In this document: piece after piece, positions 25,605 through 34,049 of the stretch
Layout of the letters: every line of letters starts with the position of its first letter
How positions within the stretch are numbered: position 1 is the stretch's first letter
Source: an uncultured Bacilli bacterium
GTDB taxonomy: Bacteria > Bacillota_I > Bacilli_A > RF39 > UBA660
Direction: 5' to 3'
Assembly: GCA_947589675.1 (NCBI GenBank)
Contig: CANQCI010000011.1
Location: 1-43,510, forward strand
Length of the DNA: 43,510 bases
Made by a program: the position numbers and the translations under genes
Notes under the pieces: model-generated
What the model was told of the DNA's origin: nothing
Databases searched by the model: none
Seen by the model: the letters and a program-made list of their open reading frames with translations, nothing else

Positions 25605-26213
25605 TTATTCAGTTTCTTTTTCTGTTTCTGCTTCTTCTTCATCACCATGAACTGGAACTTCAACATTAGTTGCTTCCGCCATTTCTTTAGCTTCGGCTTC
25701 TAATTCAGCAAGTTCAGCATCACGTTTAGCTTGTTCTTTTTCTTCTTCTGCTGCTTCTTTAGCTTGTTCAGCAAGTTCAGCATCATTCAAACCTTCAACC
25801 GCGATACCCATATTTCTAGCTGTTCCAGCAATAATATTCATGGCTGATTCAACATCATAAGCATTTAAATCAGGTAATTTTTCTTCAGCAATAGCTTGTA
25901 AATCTTTTTTACTGATGGTCGCTACGATTTCATTCGCACCTTTTTTACTACCCTTATTAATTTTAGCTGCTTTCTTTAATAAAAAGCCCGCTGGAGCAGT
26001 TTTAAGTACAAAATCAAAGCTTCGGTCATCATAAATGCTAATTTCGCATGGAACTATATCGCCCATTTTATCCCGAGTTGCATCATTAAATTTAGAACAA
26101 AAATCACCTAAATTAATCCCAGCAGGTCCTAGCACTGTCCCAACTGGTGGGGCTGGAGTTGCTTTACCAGCTGGTATTTGTAACTTAATTTTCTTAACGA
26201 CTTCTTTTGCCAC
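25605..26213 (-). CDS. rplK: 50S ribosomal protein L11 with acidic C-terminal extension
   Basis: The first 140 or so residues are normal L11, part of the GTPase-associated centre: [35 protein letters not shown] and [12 protein letters not shown]. The protein does not stop there as L11 usually does (about 141 residues). A further 60 residues follow, rich in Glu, Ala and Lys, beginning [20 protein letters not shown] and ending in an acidic tail. The start is a GTG at 26213 after GGGAGGTG; ATGs farther upstream lie in the leader. The extension is in frame and well formed, so it is probably real. Confidence 0.95.
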   Translation of the reverse strand: MAKEVVKKIKLQIPAGKATPAPPVGTVLGPAGINLGDFCSKFNDATRDKMGDIVPCEISIYDDRSFDFVLKTAPAGFLLKKAAKINKGSKKGANEIVATISKKDLQAIAEEKLPDLNAYDVESAMNIIAGTARNMGIAVEGLNDAELAEQAKEAAEEEKEQAKRDAELAELEAEAKEMAEATNVEVPVHGDEEEAETEKETE

Positions 26214-26244
26214 GAAAACACCTCCCATAAAAATATCTCGCGTT

Positions 26245-26281
26245 AGTGGTGTGGGCAAGTCCGCTATCTTTCCCCTCCACT
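26245..26281 (-). promoter_or_regulatory. rplKA leader hairpin, possible L1-binding site
   Basis: AGTGG (26281-26277 on the minus strand) pairs with CCACT (26249-26245), with an inner GGG/CCC stem, separated by small internal loops. L1 represses its operon through such a leader structure in several bacteria. The assignment here is inferred from position. Confidence 0.4.
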
Positions 26282-26318
26282 TAACCAACTATATAAAAAA
26301 TATATAATTGCATTAAAA

Positions 26319-26347
26319 ACTATACCATAAATACAGGAACAATTCAA
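26319..26347 (-). promoter_or_regulatory. rplKA promoter
   Basis: On the minus strand, TTGAAT (26347-26342), a 17-base spacer and TATAGT (26324-26319) form the promoter. Confidence 0.65.
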
Positions 26348-26391
26348 GAAAAACCGACTGTCAATTTTGTGTTTTATTTTTAAAAACTATA

Positions 26392-26420
26392 TTGGCATTA
26401 AATAATTAATATGATATGAT
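26392..26420 (+). promoter_or_regulatory. Promoter of the surface-protein gene
   Basis: TTGGCA (26392-26397), a 17-base spacer and TATGAT (26415-26420) with an upstream TGA form an extended -10 promoter. An ATG at 26416 lies in the -10 and so cannot be the start. Confidence 0.65.
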
Positions 26421-26445
26421 TAAAGAGAATAAGGGAGGGGTTAAT

Positions 26446-27456
26446 GTGGCACGAAAATTTTTTAATCAAAAAGTTAATAATGATAACTCTAATAAAAAAG
26501 TCATTCAAATAGCTATTATTGTTGTTTGCGTAATTGGAATTGTTATTGCTTTCTTCGTCGCCAATTATTTTAATAGCCATGGGAAAAAGGATAAAATTAA
26601 AATTGAAATGCGAGAGTCGGTTGCTATTGAAATAAACGGGCAATTACCTAGTAAAGTTTTATTTTTTAATGAACTTGAAGGAATTAAAGAAGATGATATT
26701 AAAATCAACTTTGATAATGTGCAAACTAATCTAATTGGTGAATATCCTGTCGAAATTGAAATTCAAGGAAAAAAATATACTTCTAAAGTCCAAGTATTAG
26801 ATACTGCTTCTCCAACGTTAGTTTTAAAGGAAGTTACTATTGATGAAAATAGTTCTTATACTGTCAACGACTTTGTTTCTTCTTGCAATGATAATAGTAA
26901 TGAAGCCTGTAATATTGCCTTTTATGCTTTAGGTGTTGACCAAAATGGTAATGCCATTGATTATTCAAGTTATCGCACCGCCGGAACTTATAAAATCCAA
27001 ATTATGGCCACAGATAATTCCAACAATTCTACTCTCCAAGAAACCACTTTGTATATAAATGGTCAAGTTGTAGTACCACCAAGTACCAGTTGTAATTATG
27101 GAAATAGTGATTATGATCAAAGTGTATTATTAGCTAGTGATGTTACGCAGAATGGTTGTGCCTTAGATTTAAATCTATATCAAAGCGAAACTGTTTTATC
27201 GGGTGTTAATAATATCATGGATCAAGAATTTGAAAAATTAAAAAAGGAATTTAGTAAACAAAATATCAACGGAACTTTAAAACTAAATCGAACCGCTTCC
27301 CCAGTATTAAATCTTACAGGAAATGGCTTAGTTGGTTATACAATTCATATGGATGTATTAATTATAAACGGTGAAAGTTCAGAATTAGTCGAAAGTTATG
27401 ATTTAGATTTAACTGGTAGACGAATATATACCGTAAATAAATATAATTTACCATAA
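26446..27456 (+). CDS. Membrane-anchored surface protein with Ig-like repeats
   Basis: This 336-residue protein has a basic N-terminus, one membrane segment (about 18-40) and an extracellular region. Residues 50-120 (GEYPVEIEIQGKKYTSKVQV) and 120-215 (AGTYKIQIMATDNSNNS) read like bacterial Ig-like/DUF5011-type beta-sandwich domains. A third domain of unknown type follows (about 220-336), with paired cysteines. GTG at 26446 is the likely start after GGGAGGGG. It is likely exposed on the cell surface; ligand unknown. Confidence 0.72.
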   Translation: MARKFFNQKVNNDNSNKKVIQIAIIVVCVIGIVIAFFVANYFNSHGKKDKIKIEMRESVAIEINGQLPSKVLFFNELEGIKEDDIKINFDNVQTNLIGEYPVEIEIQGKKYTSKVQVLDTASPTLVLKEVTIDENSSYTVNDFVSSCNDNSNEACNIAFYALGVDQNGNAIDYSSYRTAGTYKIQIMATDNSNNSTLQETTLYINGQVVVPPSTSCNYGNSDYDQSVLLASDVTQNGCALDLNLYQSETVLSGVNNIMDQEFEKLKKEFSKQNINGTLKLNRTASPVLNLTGNGLVGYTIHMDVLIINGESSELVESYDLDLTGRRIYTVNKYNLP

Positions 27457-27467
27457 AAAATAAGGAG

Positions 27468-27512
27468 CTGTTGGGAAATTAAGTAATTAATTTCTTAACG
27501 GTTTCTTTTTTT
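27468..27512 (+). terminator. Terminator of the surface-protein gene (copy A of a repeated hairpin)
   Basis: CTGTTGGGAAATTAA (27468-27482) pairs with 27487-27501, with three G-T wobbles, and is followed by a T-rich run. A closely related hairpin lies inverted at 27805-27843. Confidence 0.7.
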
Positions 27513-27804
27513 AAAATTTAAAAACCCAGAAAATATAAAACTTTCTAGGTATTTTGGATACAATTATCTTGCTTAAGGAGTTGTATCACATAAGGTATTT
27601 TAACATATAAAGAATATTTTTCATAGTGCTTTCAAAAAAATAATAAATGTAAAAAAGGTAAAATGGTTTTAATCTATATATTCTATTTGCAGCAATTATA
27701 TATTGTTTTGTCAAATTTAAAAATTTTTAAAAAAAATAGATGATAAATATAACTGACAAAAATAAATTTTAAAAAATTGTTGAAAAATTTTCTTATATAA
27801 AGCC
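27513..27804. other. AT-rich gap without a convincing gene
   Basis: About 290 bases lie between two convergent terminators. They contain only short frames (26 codons at most with a plausible start near 27667). They may be the decayed interior of a mobile element bounded by the two related hairpins, but I cannot identify a transposase with confidence. Confidence 0.4.
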
Positions 27805-27843
27805 AAAAGAAAACTGTCAAGAAATTAATTATTTCCTAACAGT
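27805..27843 (-). terminator. Terminator of the thioredoxin-fold gene (copy B of the repeated hairpin)
   Basis: On the minus strand, ACTGTTAGGAAAT (27843-27831) pairs with ATTTCTTGACAGT (27825-27813), then a TTTTCTTTT run. Its sequence is very similar to copy A in the opposite orientation. Confidence 0.7.
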
Positions 27844-27846
27844 CTC

Positions 27847-28452
27847 TTATTTCTTACGAGCTAAGAAGAATAAACCACCAACACCAGCAATTAATACCGC
27901 AAGTATCACAACAATTGCCACTGTATCCGAACCATGGTCTTCATCATCATTACTTTCGCTAGGCATCGCACTAGTATCAATTCCCATTCTCGTTATGGCT
28001 TCACTTAATGATTCTTGAGCTACTTCCTTTTCAGTTTTATCTAAAACTTGGGCTACAACATCTTCATAATCATCATCTTGATATAATTCTAAGGCGGCAT
28101 CAATAAACTCAGAACCATCTTCGCCAAATCCTACTTGAAACTTATCCCCGTAAACAATTAAAGGTACACCAGTTTCTTCAACTTTTAGCTTATCTCTTAC
28201 TTCGTCAGTAAAATCACCATTATCTTTAGTTTTTACTTCAAAGGCTATAATATCAAAATATGGTTCATATTCTTCTTTATAATTTTTACTAAAGTAAGTT
28301 AAGAAATCATGACAATGATTACATTCATCCCAATAGAATAAATAAATATGCACTTTTTCATGATCTGTTACCTCTGGTAAATCTTCGGCTGCTTGAACAT
28401 TTCCTACCAATAGACAAAAAGTAGCTAATAAAACTATTAATAACTTTTTCAT
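27847..28452 (-). CDS. Membrane-anchored thioredoxin-fold protein
   Basis: This 201-residue protein has a signal peptide (1-21, ending VQA-A), a thioredoxin-like domain with a redox pair C44-N-H-C47 after VHIYLFYWDE, and a proline-containing TGVPLIVYGD segment corresponding to the cis-Pro loop. An acidic linker and a C-terminal membrane segment ending ARKK follow. It should act outside the membrane in thiol-disulfide exchange; the substrate is unknown. Its promoter is separate from the hydrogenase gene, 50 bp upstream. Confidence 0.78.
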   Translation of the reverse strand: MKKLLIVLLATFCLLVGNVQAAEDLPEVTDHEKVHIYLFYWDECNHCHDFLTYFSKNYKEEYEPYFDIIAFEVKTKDNGDFTDEVRDKLKVEETGVPLIVYGDKFQVGFGEDGSEFIDAALELYQDDDYEDVVAQVLDKTEKEVAQESLSEAITRMGIDTSAMPSESNDDEDHGSDTVAIVVILAVLIAGVGGLFFLARKK

Positions 28453-28470
28453 AAACTTCCCTCCGTTTAA

Positions 28471-28499
28471 ATTATAATTTCTTTTTTATGGTTTGTAAA
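28471..28499 (-). promoter_or_regulatory. Promoter of the thioredoxin-fold gene
   Basis: On the minus strand, TTTACA (28499-28494), a 17-base spacer and TATAAT (28476-28471) form the promoter. Confidence 0.6.
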
Positions 28500-28503
28500 G
28501 CTT

Positions 28504-29730
28504 TCACCTCGGTATTTTTTCTTTTTCCCGATGTAAATTTACCTTATTTTTATTAATGTATGTTGAATAAGCAACTTGTAAGTCTTTATTAGCATAACTT
28601 TCCTTAAGCTTATTTTCTTTATCTGATGCATATAAACTTTGTTGTCTTTTGGCTTGATATAATGCGGCTTGACTACTGGCAACAAGGGGTTGTCCCCCAC
28701 CGCCAACACAACCAGTTGGGCAAGACATAACTTCGACAAAGTCATAATTTTTTAATTGGGAATAATATTTTTCAACATTAGCCACTTTATTTAAGACCGC
28801 TACTTTTAATTTTTGTCCTTTCATATCCACAATTGTTTCTTTAAAATCAGCTTGTCCTCTTACCTCCGCTAATTCATAAAATTTATCCGGAGCTTTTTCT
28901 TTATTTAACATATAATAAGCGGTTCTTAAAGTTGCTTCCATAACTCCCCCAGATGAGCCAAATATTAAGCCGGCTCCACTACCTGTTCCTAGTAATTTAT
29001 CAAATTCTTGGTCAATACAATTAGGAAAATCAATTCCACATTCTCGCATCATCATTGCTAATTCCCGCGTTGTAATTACAAAATCAACATCATCATTAAA
29101 TTTCATTTCATATTTTTTGGCAACACATGGTGCTAAAGCTACCGTAATTATTTTTTCTTTATTTAAATTATTAAAATCCGCAAAATAAGTTTTAACCATT
29201 GCTCCTAACATTGCAATTGGGCTTTTACTAGTACTTAAATAATCTAAATCCTCCGGATGCTTTAAAGCCATAAAAGAAACCCAAGCGGGGCAACAACTCG
29301 TAAATAAAGTTTGTTTTTTAGCTAAGCGACTCACTAACTCACTAGCTTCTTCCATCACAGTTAAATCAGCTCCAAAAGTTGTGTCAAAAACATAATCAAA
29401 ACCTAACTTTTTTAAAGCTCCAACCATTTTGCCCTCCAGAAAGGCTCCAGCTTCAAAACCAAATTCATCACCAATAGCTACCCGAACTGCGGGACTAGTC
29501 AAAACCACGACAGTATAATCTGTATCATTAATATAATTTAAGACTTTTTGATAAACATATTTCGGAACTAACGCTCCAGTCGGACACGTTAAAATACATT
29601 GCCCACAATTAATACAATTATCCCCAATATTATTATTTTCTAAACAAGTCTTTTGACAAACCCCACAATTAATACATTTTTCTTCAATCCGAGCCAAACT
29701 CGCATTATCTTCTTTTACTACTACCCGCAT
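28504..29730 (-). CDS. [FeFe]-hydrogenase-type protein (HydA-like)
   Basis: This 408-residue protein has two 4Fe-4S motifs at the N-terminus (Cys 19/22/25/29 and 39/42/45/49), then an H-cluster domain. The three signatures are present: TSCCPAWV (about 145), APCVAKKYE (about 200) and EVMSCPTGCVGGGGQP (about 338). The L2 motif begins with Ala instead of the usual Met of MPCxxKxxE, and L3 has PTGC where PGGC is common. The cluster cysteines and the proton-transfer cysteine of TSCCP are kept, so it may oxidise or form hydrogen or act as a redox sensor. It starts three bases after the stop of the TetR gene. It ends in TGA. Confidence 0.88.
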   Translation of the reverse strand: MRVVVKEDNASLARIEEKCINCGVCQKTCLENNNIGDNCINCGQCILTCPTGALVPKYVYQKVLNYINDTDYTVVVLTSPAVRVAIGDEFGFEAGAFLEGKMVGALKKLGFDYVFDTTFGADLTVMEEASELVSRLAKKQTLFTSCCPAWVSFMALKHPEDLDYLSTSKSPIAMLGAMVKTYFADFNNLNKEKIITVALAPCVAKKYEMKFNDDVDFVITTRELAMMMRECGIDFPNCIDQEFDKLLGTGSGAGLIFGSSGGVMEATLRTAYYMLNKEKAPDKFYELAEVRGQADFKETIVDMKGQKLKVAVLNKVANVEKYYSQLKNYDFVEVMSCPTGCVGGGGQPLVASSQAALYQAKRQQSLYASDKENKLKESYANKDLQVAYSTYINKNKVNLHREKEKIPR

Positions 29731-29733
29731 AAT

Positions 29734-30288
29734 CTATTCTTTCATAGTCAATATTTTATACATTCGCACTAATTTGACTAATATCTCCTTATCTTCTAAA
29801 TTAATTTCATTTGTTGCAATCAAAGTTGCTAACCCATTAGCATATAACCAATAATTCATAAATAAAGTTTTAGCTTCATCAAATGAATACCCATGTTTAT
29901 TTACTAAATTAATAATTGTTGATTGGTTCCACTTCGCATCTAAAACTTCTTCTAAACTTTTCCACTTTAAATTATTACTCAAAAATAGACTTATAAACAA
30001 ATTTTTATATTCATGAGCAAATTCCACATAAGCAATAGCTAATGTTAATAAAGCTTTTTTACTATCAATTCGGCTATTAATAAATTCATCATATTGCCGG
30101 TATATTTCCGCATAAATATCTTTCTTTATTTCGTCCATATTTTTATATAAACGATATAAAGGCTTTGTAGATACTCCCAGTTCCTTGGCTAAACTTCGAG
30201 CATTAACCGAATTCCACCCCGAATCATTAACCATGCGGACGGCAACTTTAACAACTTTTTCTTTTTTTAATTCAATTATTGCTGGCAT
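29734..30288 (-). CDS. TetR/AcrR family regulator
   Basis: This 184-residue protein has an N-terminal TetR helix-turn-helix (about 12-52: VRMVNDSGWNSVNARSLAKE, then LGVSTKPLYRLYKNMDEI) and a helical C-terminal ligand domain. It is first in a two-gene operon with the hydrogenase-type protein. A palindrome over its own promoter suggests autoregulation. GGGAGG precedes the ATG. The effector is unknown; the partner suggests a redox- or metabolite-linked signal. Confidence 0.85.
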   Translation of the reverse strand: MPAIIELKKEKVVKVAVRMVNDSGWNSVNARSLAKELGVSTKPLYRLYKNMDEIKKDIYAEIYRQYDEFINSRIDSKKALLTLAIAYVEFAHEYKNLFISLFLSNNLKWKSLEEVLDAKWNQSTIINLVNKHGYSFDEAKTLFMNYWLYANGLATLIATNEINLEDKEILVKLVRMYKILTMKE

Positions 30289-30320
30289 CCAATCCCTCCC
30301 ATATGGTAACTTATGTTTCT

Positions 30321-30352
30321 ATTATATCATGTTTAACTTCATATTTGAAGTT
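30321..30352 (-). promoter_or_regulatory. tetR-hydrogenase promoter and operator
   Basis: On the minus strand, TTCAAA (30349-30344), a 17-base spacer and an extended TGATATAAT (-10 at 30326-30321) form the promoter. A perfect palindrome AACTTCA-TATT-TGAAGTT (30335-30352) covers the -35 and is a good candidate binding site for the TetR protein. Confidence 0.6.
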
Positions 30353-30360
30353 CTTTATCA

Positions 30361-30391
30361 AAAAAAGTACTTAAGTTTTCCTTAAATACTT
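30361..30391 (-). terminator. pheST operon terminator
   Basis: On the minus strand, AAGTATTTAAG pairs with CTTAAGTACTT (one wobble) around GAAAA and is followed by TTTT. It lies at the pheT stop codon. Confidence 0.7.
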
Positions 30392-32715
30392 TATTCCGCA
30401 ATAATTAAATTATTATTCTTTATATGTTCAATAAATCTTTCTTTAAACTTAACTAAATCATGTTGTTCTAAAGTTTTATTTTTACTACCCAAAGTATATC
30501 TAACCGTATATTTATTTTCATAAATACCCACTAATTCCCATTTTAAGATAAGATTACTCATAAATTTATCTAAGATATTTTTTAAATCGATAAATTTTTG
30601 ATTATTTAAAGTTACTGTATAATCTAACGTTACTACTGGATATTTACTTACTTCTTGGGCTAAGATATCAACCTTCGTTAATTTTAAATATTGATAAAAA
30701 TCAATATCAATAGTTACAATAGCTTTTTTCTTGGCTAATTTATTACTATAACTTTTTCCTAAGACATTAATTTCCCCAATCTTTTCCCCATTAACTATAA
30801 TATTTTTTCCTAAATTTTGGTCATAATAACTAAGTTCATTAACATTTTCGGTAAAACTAACTGATTGATTTTTTAAAACCTTAAATAAATATTTAACCAG
30901 CATTTTGGCTTCATTATAATTACTTTCTAATTTCTTTTCTTCACCAGCTATAATAACACTTAACATTTTTTTATTTTCATTATTTTTTATAATTGTCCCA
31001 ATTTCCATTATTTTAAAATTAGTATAATTTTTAAAATTATTTTTTACGATATTCATTAAAGATAAACTTAAATCATCTCTTAAAATATTATTGTCTACTT
31101 TTCCTAAAACTTTAACACCCTTTTTTTCAATACCCAATTCCTTTAAAAGTTCCGTATCATACCAAATATAACTATGTACTTCATGGATATTATATTTAAT
31201 AGCTAATAATTTTTTAGCTTCATATTCTTGATTAAAAATCGTTTCCTTTTCTTTTGCTACTAAATCTAATTTTAAAGGTTTGGCTTCTAAATTTTCGAGT
31301 CCATACATTCTCGCTATTTCTTCAATTAAATCTTGTTCAATAAATACATCTTTAGTATGTCTAAATGTTGGAACAATTACTTCAAAATTATCATCATTAA
31401 CTTTAACTTTAAAAGCTATTTTTTCTAACATATTTTTAATATCATTATCTGGTAAAACTTTTCCCATATAAGTATTAACTGTTTTTTTCTTTAAAATTAT
31501 TTTTCCTTCTTTTAATTTATTAGGATAAATATCTGTTAAATTTGAAGCTATTTCCATATGGGGATTTTCCCGATGAAGTAAATAAGTTAATCTTTTTATA
31601 GCTACATCGGTTAAATTAGGGTCTAATGATTTTTCATATCTAGCACTAGCCTCAGTGCGAAGTCCTAAAGCTACCGCAGTTTTTCTTATTGAACCAGCAT
31701 TAAAGGTAGCACTTTCTAAAAATACTTCCGTAGTATCACTTAAAATTTCACTATCAAGACCACCCATAACGCCCGCGATGCCAAAATATTTATCGCCATT
31801 TTTAATCATTAACATATCTTTAGTTAAATTTCTTTTAACGTCATCTAAAGTTGTATAAGTATCCCCATCTTTCGCTACATCAACTTCAATACTTTTTACC
31901 ACCCTAGCATCAAAGGCATGCATTGGTTGCCCTAATTCAAGCATAAGATAATTAGTTAAATCAACAAGTAAAGATATAGACCGCATACCTACATAATATA
32001 AGAAAATTTGCATATCCATGGGGGTTTTATTATTCGTAATATTAGCAATCTTTAAACCACAATACCGATAACATAAATTAGCATCTTTAATTTTTATATC
32101 TAAGTCTTGTTTATCATTTTTGATTGTTTCTAATTTTAAGGGTAATAACTCATGGTCAGTAATTGCCGCTATTTCTCTGGCAATTCCATAGTGTCCCCAT
32201 AAATCAGGGCGATTAGTTAAAGACTTATTATCAATTTCGACAATAATATCTTCAATAGGATAGATTTTTTTTAAGTCCGTACCATTAACAAAATCATTTG
32301 GTAATTCCAAGATACCATCATGATTATCACTTATTCCGAGTTCTCTTCCGCTACAACACATCCCATTTGATAATACACCTCTTAAAGGTCGAGCTTTAAT
32401 TTCTTCGCCATCAATATGTCCCCCAACTTTGACATAGGCAGTTTTTAAGCCAACACGGACATTGGGAGCTCCACAGACAACTTGAATTAATTCATCTTCG
32501 CCACAATCAACCTCTAAAACATGCATATGGTCGCTATCAGGATGCTCACTACATTTTTTAATTTCCGCAACAACCACATTATCAATTTGTTTCCCTACTT
32601 CTTTAACATTTTCTACTTCCGCCGTACGAACAGTAAAAATATCCCAAATTTTTAACCAATCAATATCATTACTATTTTTTATATGACTTTTTAATTTATT
32701 ACATGATAATAACAT
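30391..32715 (-). CDS. pheT: Phenylalanine-tRNA ligase beta subunit
   Basis: This 774-residue subunit forms the alpha2-beta2 enzyme that charges tRNA-Phe. The N-terminal EMAP-like tRNA-binding domain (about 40-150: VVVAEIKKCSEHPDSDHMHV, VVCGAPNVR) is followed by the B3/B4 editing region, the B5 domain, a catalytic-like core and the C-terminal anticodon-binding domain (about 690-774, from EVSKYPVVTLDYTV). It is slightly shorter than the usual 800. It begins 15 bp after pheS. Confidence 0.96.
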   Translation of the reverse strand: MLLSCNKLKSHIKNSNDIDWLKIWDIFTVRTAEVENVKEVGKQIDNVVVAEIKKCSEHPDSDHMHVLEVDCGEDELIQVVCGAPNVRVGLKTAYVKVGGHIDGEEIKARPLRGVLSNGMCCSGRELGISDNHDGILELPNDFVNGTDLKKIYPIEDIIVEIDNKSLTNRPDLWGHYGIAREIAAITDHELLPLKLETIKNDKQDLDIKIKDANLCYRYCGLKIANITNNKTPMDMQIFLYYVGMRSISLLVDLTNYLMLELGQPMHAFDARVVKSIEVDVAKDGDTYTTLDDVKRNLTKDMLMIKNGDKYFGIAGVMGGLDSEILSDTTEVFLESATFNAGSIRKTAVALGLRTEASARYEKSLDPNLTDVAIKRLTYLLHRENPHMEIASNLTDIYPNKLKEGKIILKKKTVNTYMGKVLPDNDIKNMLEKIAFKVKVNDDNFEVIVPTFRHTKDVFIEQDLIEEIARMYGLENLEAKPLKLDLVAKEKETIFNQEYEAKKLLAIKYNIHEVHSYIWYDTELLKELGIEKKGVKVLGKVDNNILRDDLSLSLMNIVKNNFKNYTNFKIMEIGTIIKNNENKKMLSVIIAGEEKKLESNYNEAKMLVKYLFKVLKNQSVSFTENVNELSYYDQNLGKNIIVNGEKIGEINVLGKSYSNKLAKKKAIVTIDIDFYQYLKLTKVDILAQEVSKYPVVTLDYTVTLNNQKFIDLKNILDKFMSNLILKWELVGIYENKYTVRYTLGSKNKTLEQHDLVKFKERFIEHIKNNNLIIAE

Positions 32716-32730
32716 TTTCTAACCTTCTTT

Positions 32731-33738
32731 CTAATCTATATCAAAATGACTTAAATATCTTAAATCTCCAGAATTTAAAACCCGTATATCATTAATTTTA
32801 TATTTCATCATTGCAAGTCTAGTTAACCCAATTCCAAAAGCAAAACCATTATAAACTTCTGGGTCAATACCTCCCGCTTTTAAGACATTAGGATGCACCA
32901 TTCCTCCAGGAACAAGTTCAATCCAACCACTGTTTTTACAAGTCGGACAACCCTTGCCTCCACAAATTAAACAGCTACAATCTAGTTCATATGAAGGTTC
33001 TGTAAAAGGGAAAAATCCTGGTCTTAATCTTACTTCAACATCTCTTTTAAATATTTCTCTTAATATTTCTCGCATCACAAAGATTAAATTTTCAATAGTT
33101 ATTCCTTTATCTATAACCATGCCCTCAATTTGAAAGAAAGTATTTTCATGAGAAGCATCTAAATCTTCATTTCGAAATGTTCTTCCGGGTGAACAAATCC
33201 GTAATGGGGCTCCAAATTTTTCCATAGAGTGAATTTGGTCGCCACTAGTTTGCGTCCGAAGAAGCATCCCATTATCTAAATAATAGGTATCTTGCATATC
33301 GCGAGCAGGATGGTCTTTGGGCACATTTAAAGCTTCAAAATTATAATATTCTGATTCCATTTCTACTCCACTTACCACCGTAAACCCCATTCTTTTTAAG
33401 ACATCAGTTACTTCCTTAGCGACAATTGTAATCGGATGAAGGGAGCCTAACTCAATATCAAAATCAATGGTATCATCAAACTTAATACTAGTTTTATTAT
33501 TCATATTTTCTAAATATTCATTAACAATATTTTCTAATTCTTTTTTCGTATTATTTATTAAACTACCATATTTTCTTTTATCTTCATTACTCATATCTTT
33601 TAAACCACTTAAAAGTTCACTAATCCGACTCTTTTTTCCTAAATACTCACTTTTTAAATTTAAAACATCAGCTTCTTTAGTTAAACCATTTAAGCTCTTT
33701 TTTAAATTACTTTGTAATTCTTCTAATTCTTTTTCCAT
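32731..33738 (-). CDS. pheS: Phenylalanine-tRNA ligase alpha subunit
   Basis: This 335-residue catalytic subunit has an N-terminal coiled coil (1-75) and the class II core: LHPITIVAKEVTDVLKRMGF, HPARDMQDTYYLD (motif 2 area), LRTQTSGDQIHSM, CSPGRTFRNEDLDASHE and GFAFGIGLTRLAMMKY (motif 3). Four cysteines in CSCLICGGKGCPTCKNSGW may bind zinc, as in some bacterial PheS. AGGAGG precedes the ATG. A T-box leader lies upstream. Confidence 0.97.
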   Translation of the reverse strand: MEKELEELQSNLKKSLNGLTKEADVLNLKSEYLGKKSRISELLSGLKDMSNEDKRKYGSLINNTKKELENIVNEYLENMNNKTSIKFDDTIDFDIELGSLHPITIVAKEVTDVLKRMGFTVVSGVEMESEYYNFEALNVPKDHPARDMQDTYYLDNGMLLRTQTSGDQIHSMEKFGAPLRICSPGRTFRNEDLDASHENTFFQIEGMVIDKGITIENLIFVMREILREIFKRDVEVRLRPGFFPFTEPSYELDCSCLICGGKGCPTCKNSGWIELVPGGMVHPNVLKAGGIDPEVYNGFAFGIGLTRLAMMKYKINDIRVLNSGDLRYLSHFDID

Positions 33739-33756
33739 ATAAATTAAATCCTCCTA

Positions 33757-33976
33757 AAAAATAAAAAATTCACAAACTAATTAAGGACGAGTTTCCCCGC
33801 GGTACCACCTTAGTTTATGAATTATCATACACTTTAAAATTATAAGGGAATTACCCACCACACTCCACAAGTGAAATTCAAATTATAATAGTTTAAAAAT
33901 ATTTTCAGCCTCTGATATTTTTTCTCTTCTAAAACCATCTTTATAACTCTACTAAATTGCTTCATTGCGTGTTACG
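33757..33976 (-). promoter_or_regulatory. T-box riboswitch of pheST
   Basis: The conserved T-box sequence GGTGGTACCGCG (33809-33798 on the minus strand) is exact. It is followed by the terminator formed by ATTCATAAACTAAGG and its downstream complement with a T-run (down to 33757). Upstream is a stem-I-like region with AGAGGCTGAAAAT. A TTC at 33875-33873, followed by A, is the probable phenylalanine specifier. Uncharged tRNA-Phe would favour antitermination. An extended -10, TGCTAAAAT, just upstream (near 33980-33990) is a likely promoter. Confidence 0.9.
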
Positions 33977-34049
33977 CCTTAATTTTAGCACACTATTTAG
34001 GATTTTTAAAGAGAAAAATTGCCAAGGCATTTTACATTCGCTGTTACAA

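Noticed and set aside
26398-26643. Minus-strand 81-codon frame over the surface-protein gene
   Set aside because: It is antisense to the N-terminal region of the plus-strand gene, has Asn-rich repetitive content and no start signals.
27600-27750. Short frames in the gap between the two repeated hairpins
   Set aside because: The longest with a plausible start has 26 codons and looks like chance AT-rich sequence; a minus-strand reading that hints at a transposase C-terminus is too short and stop-broken to claim.
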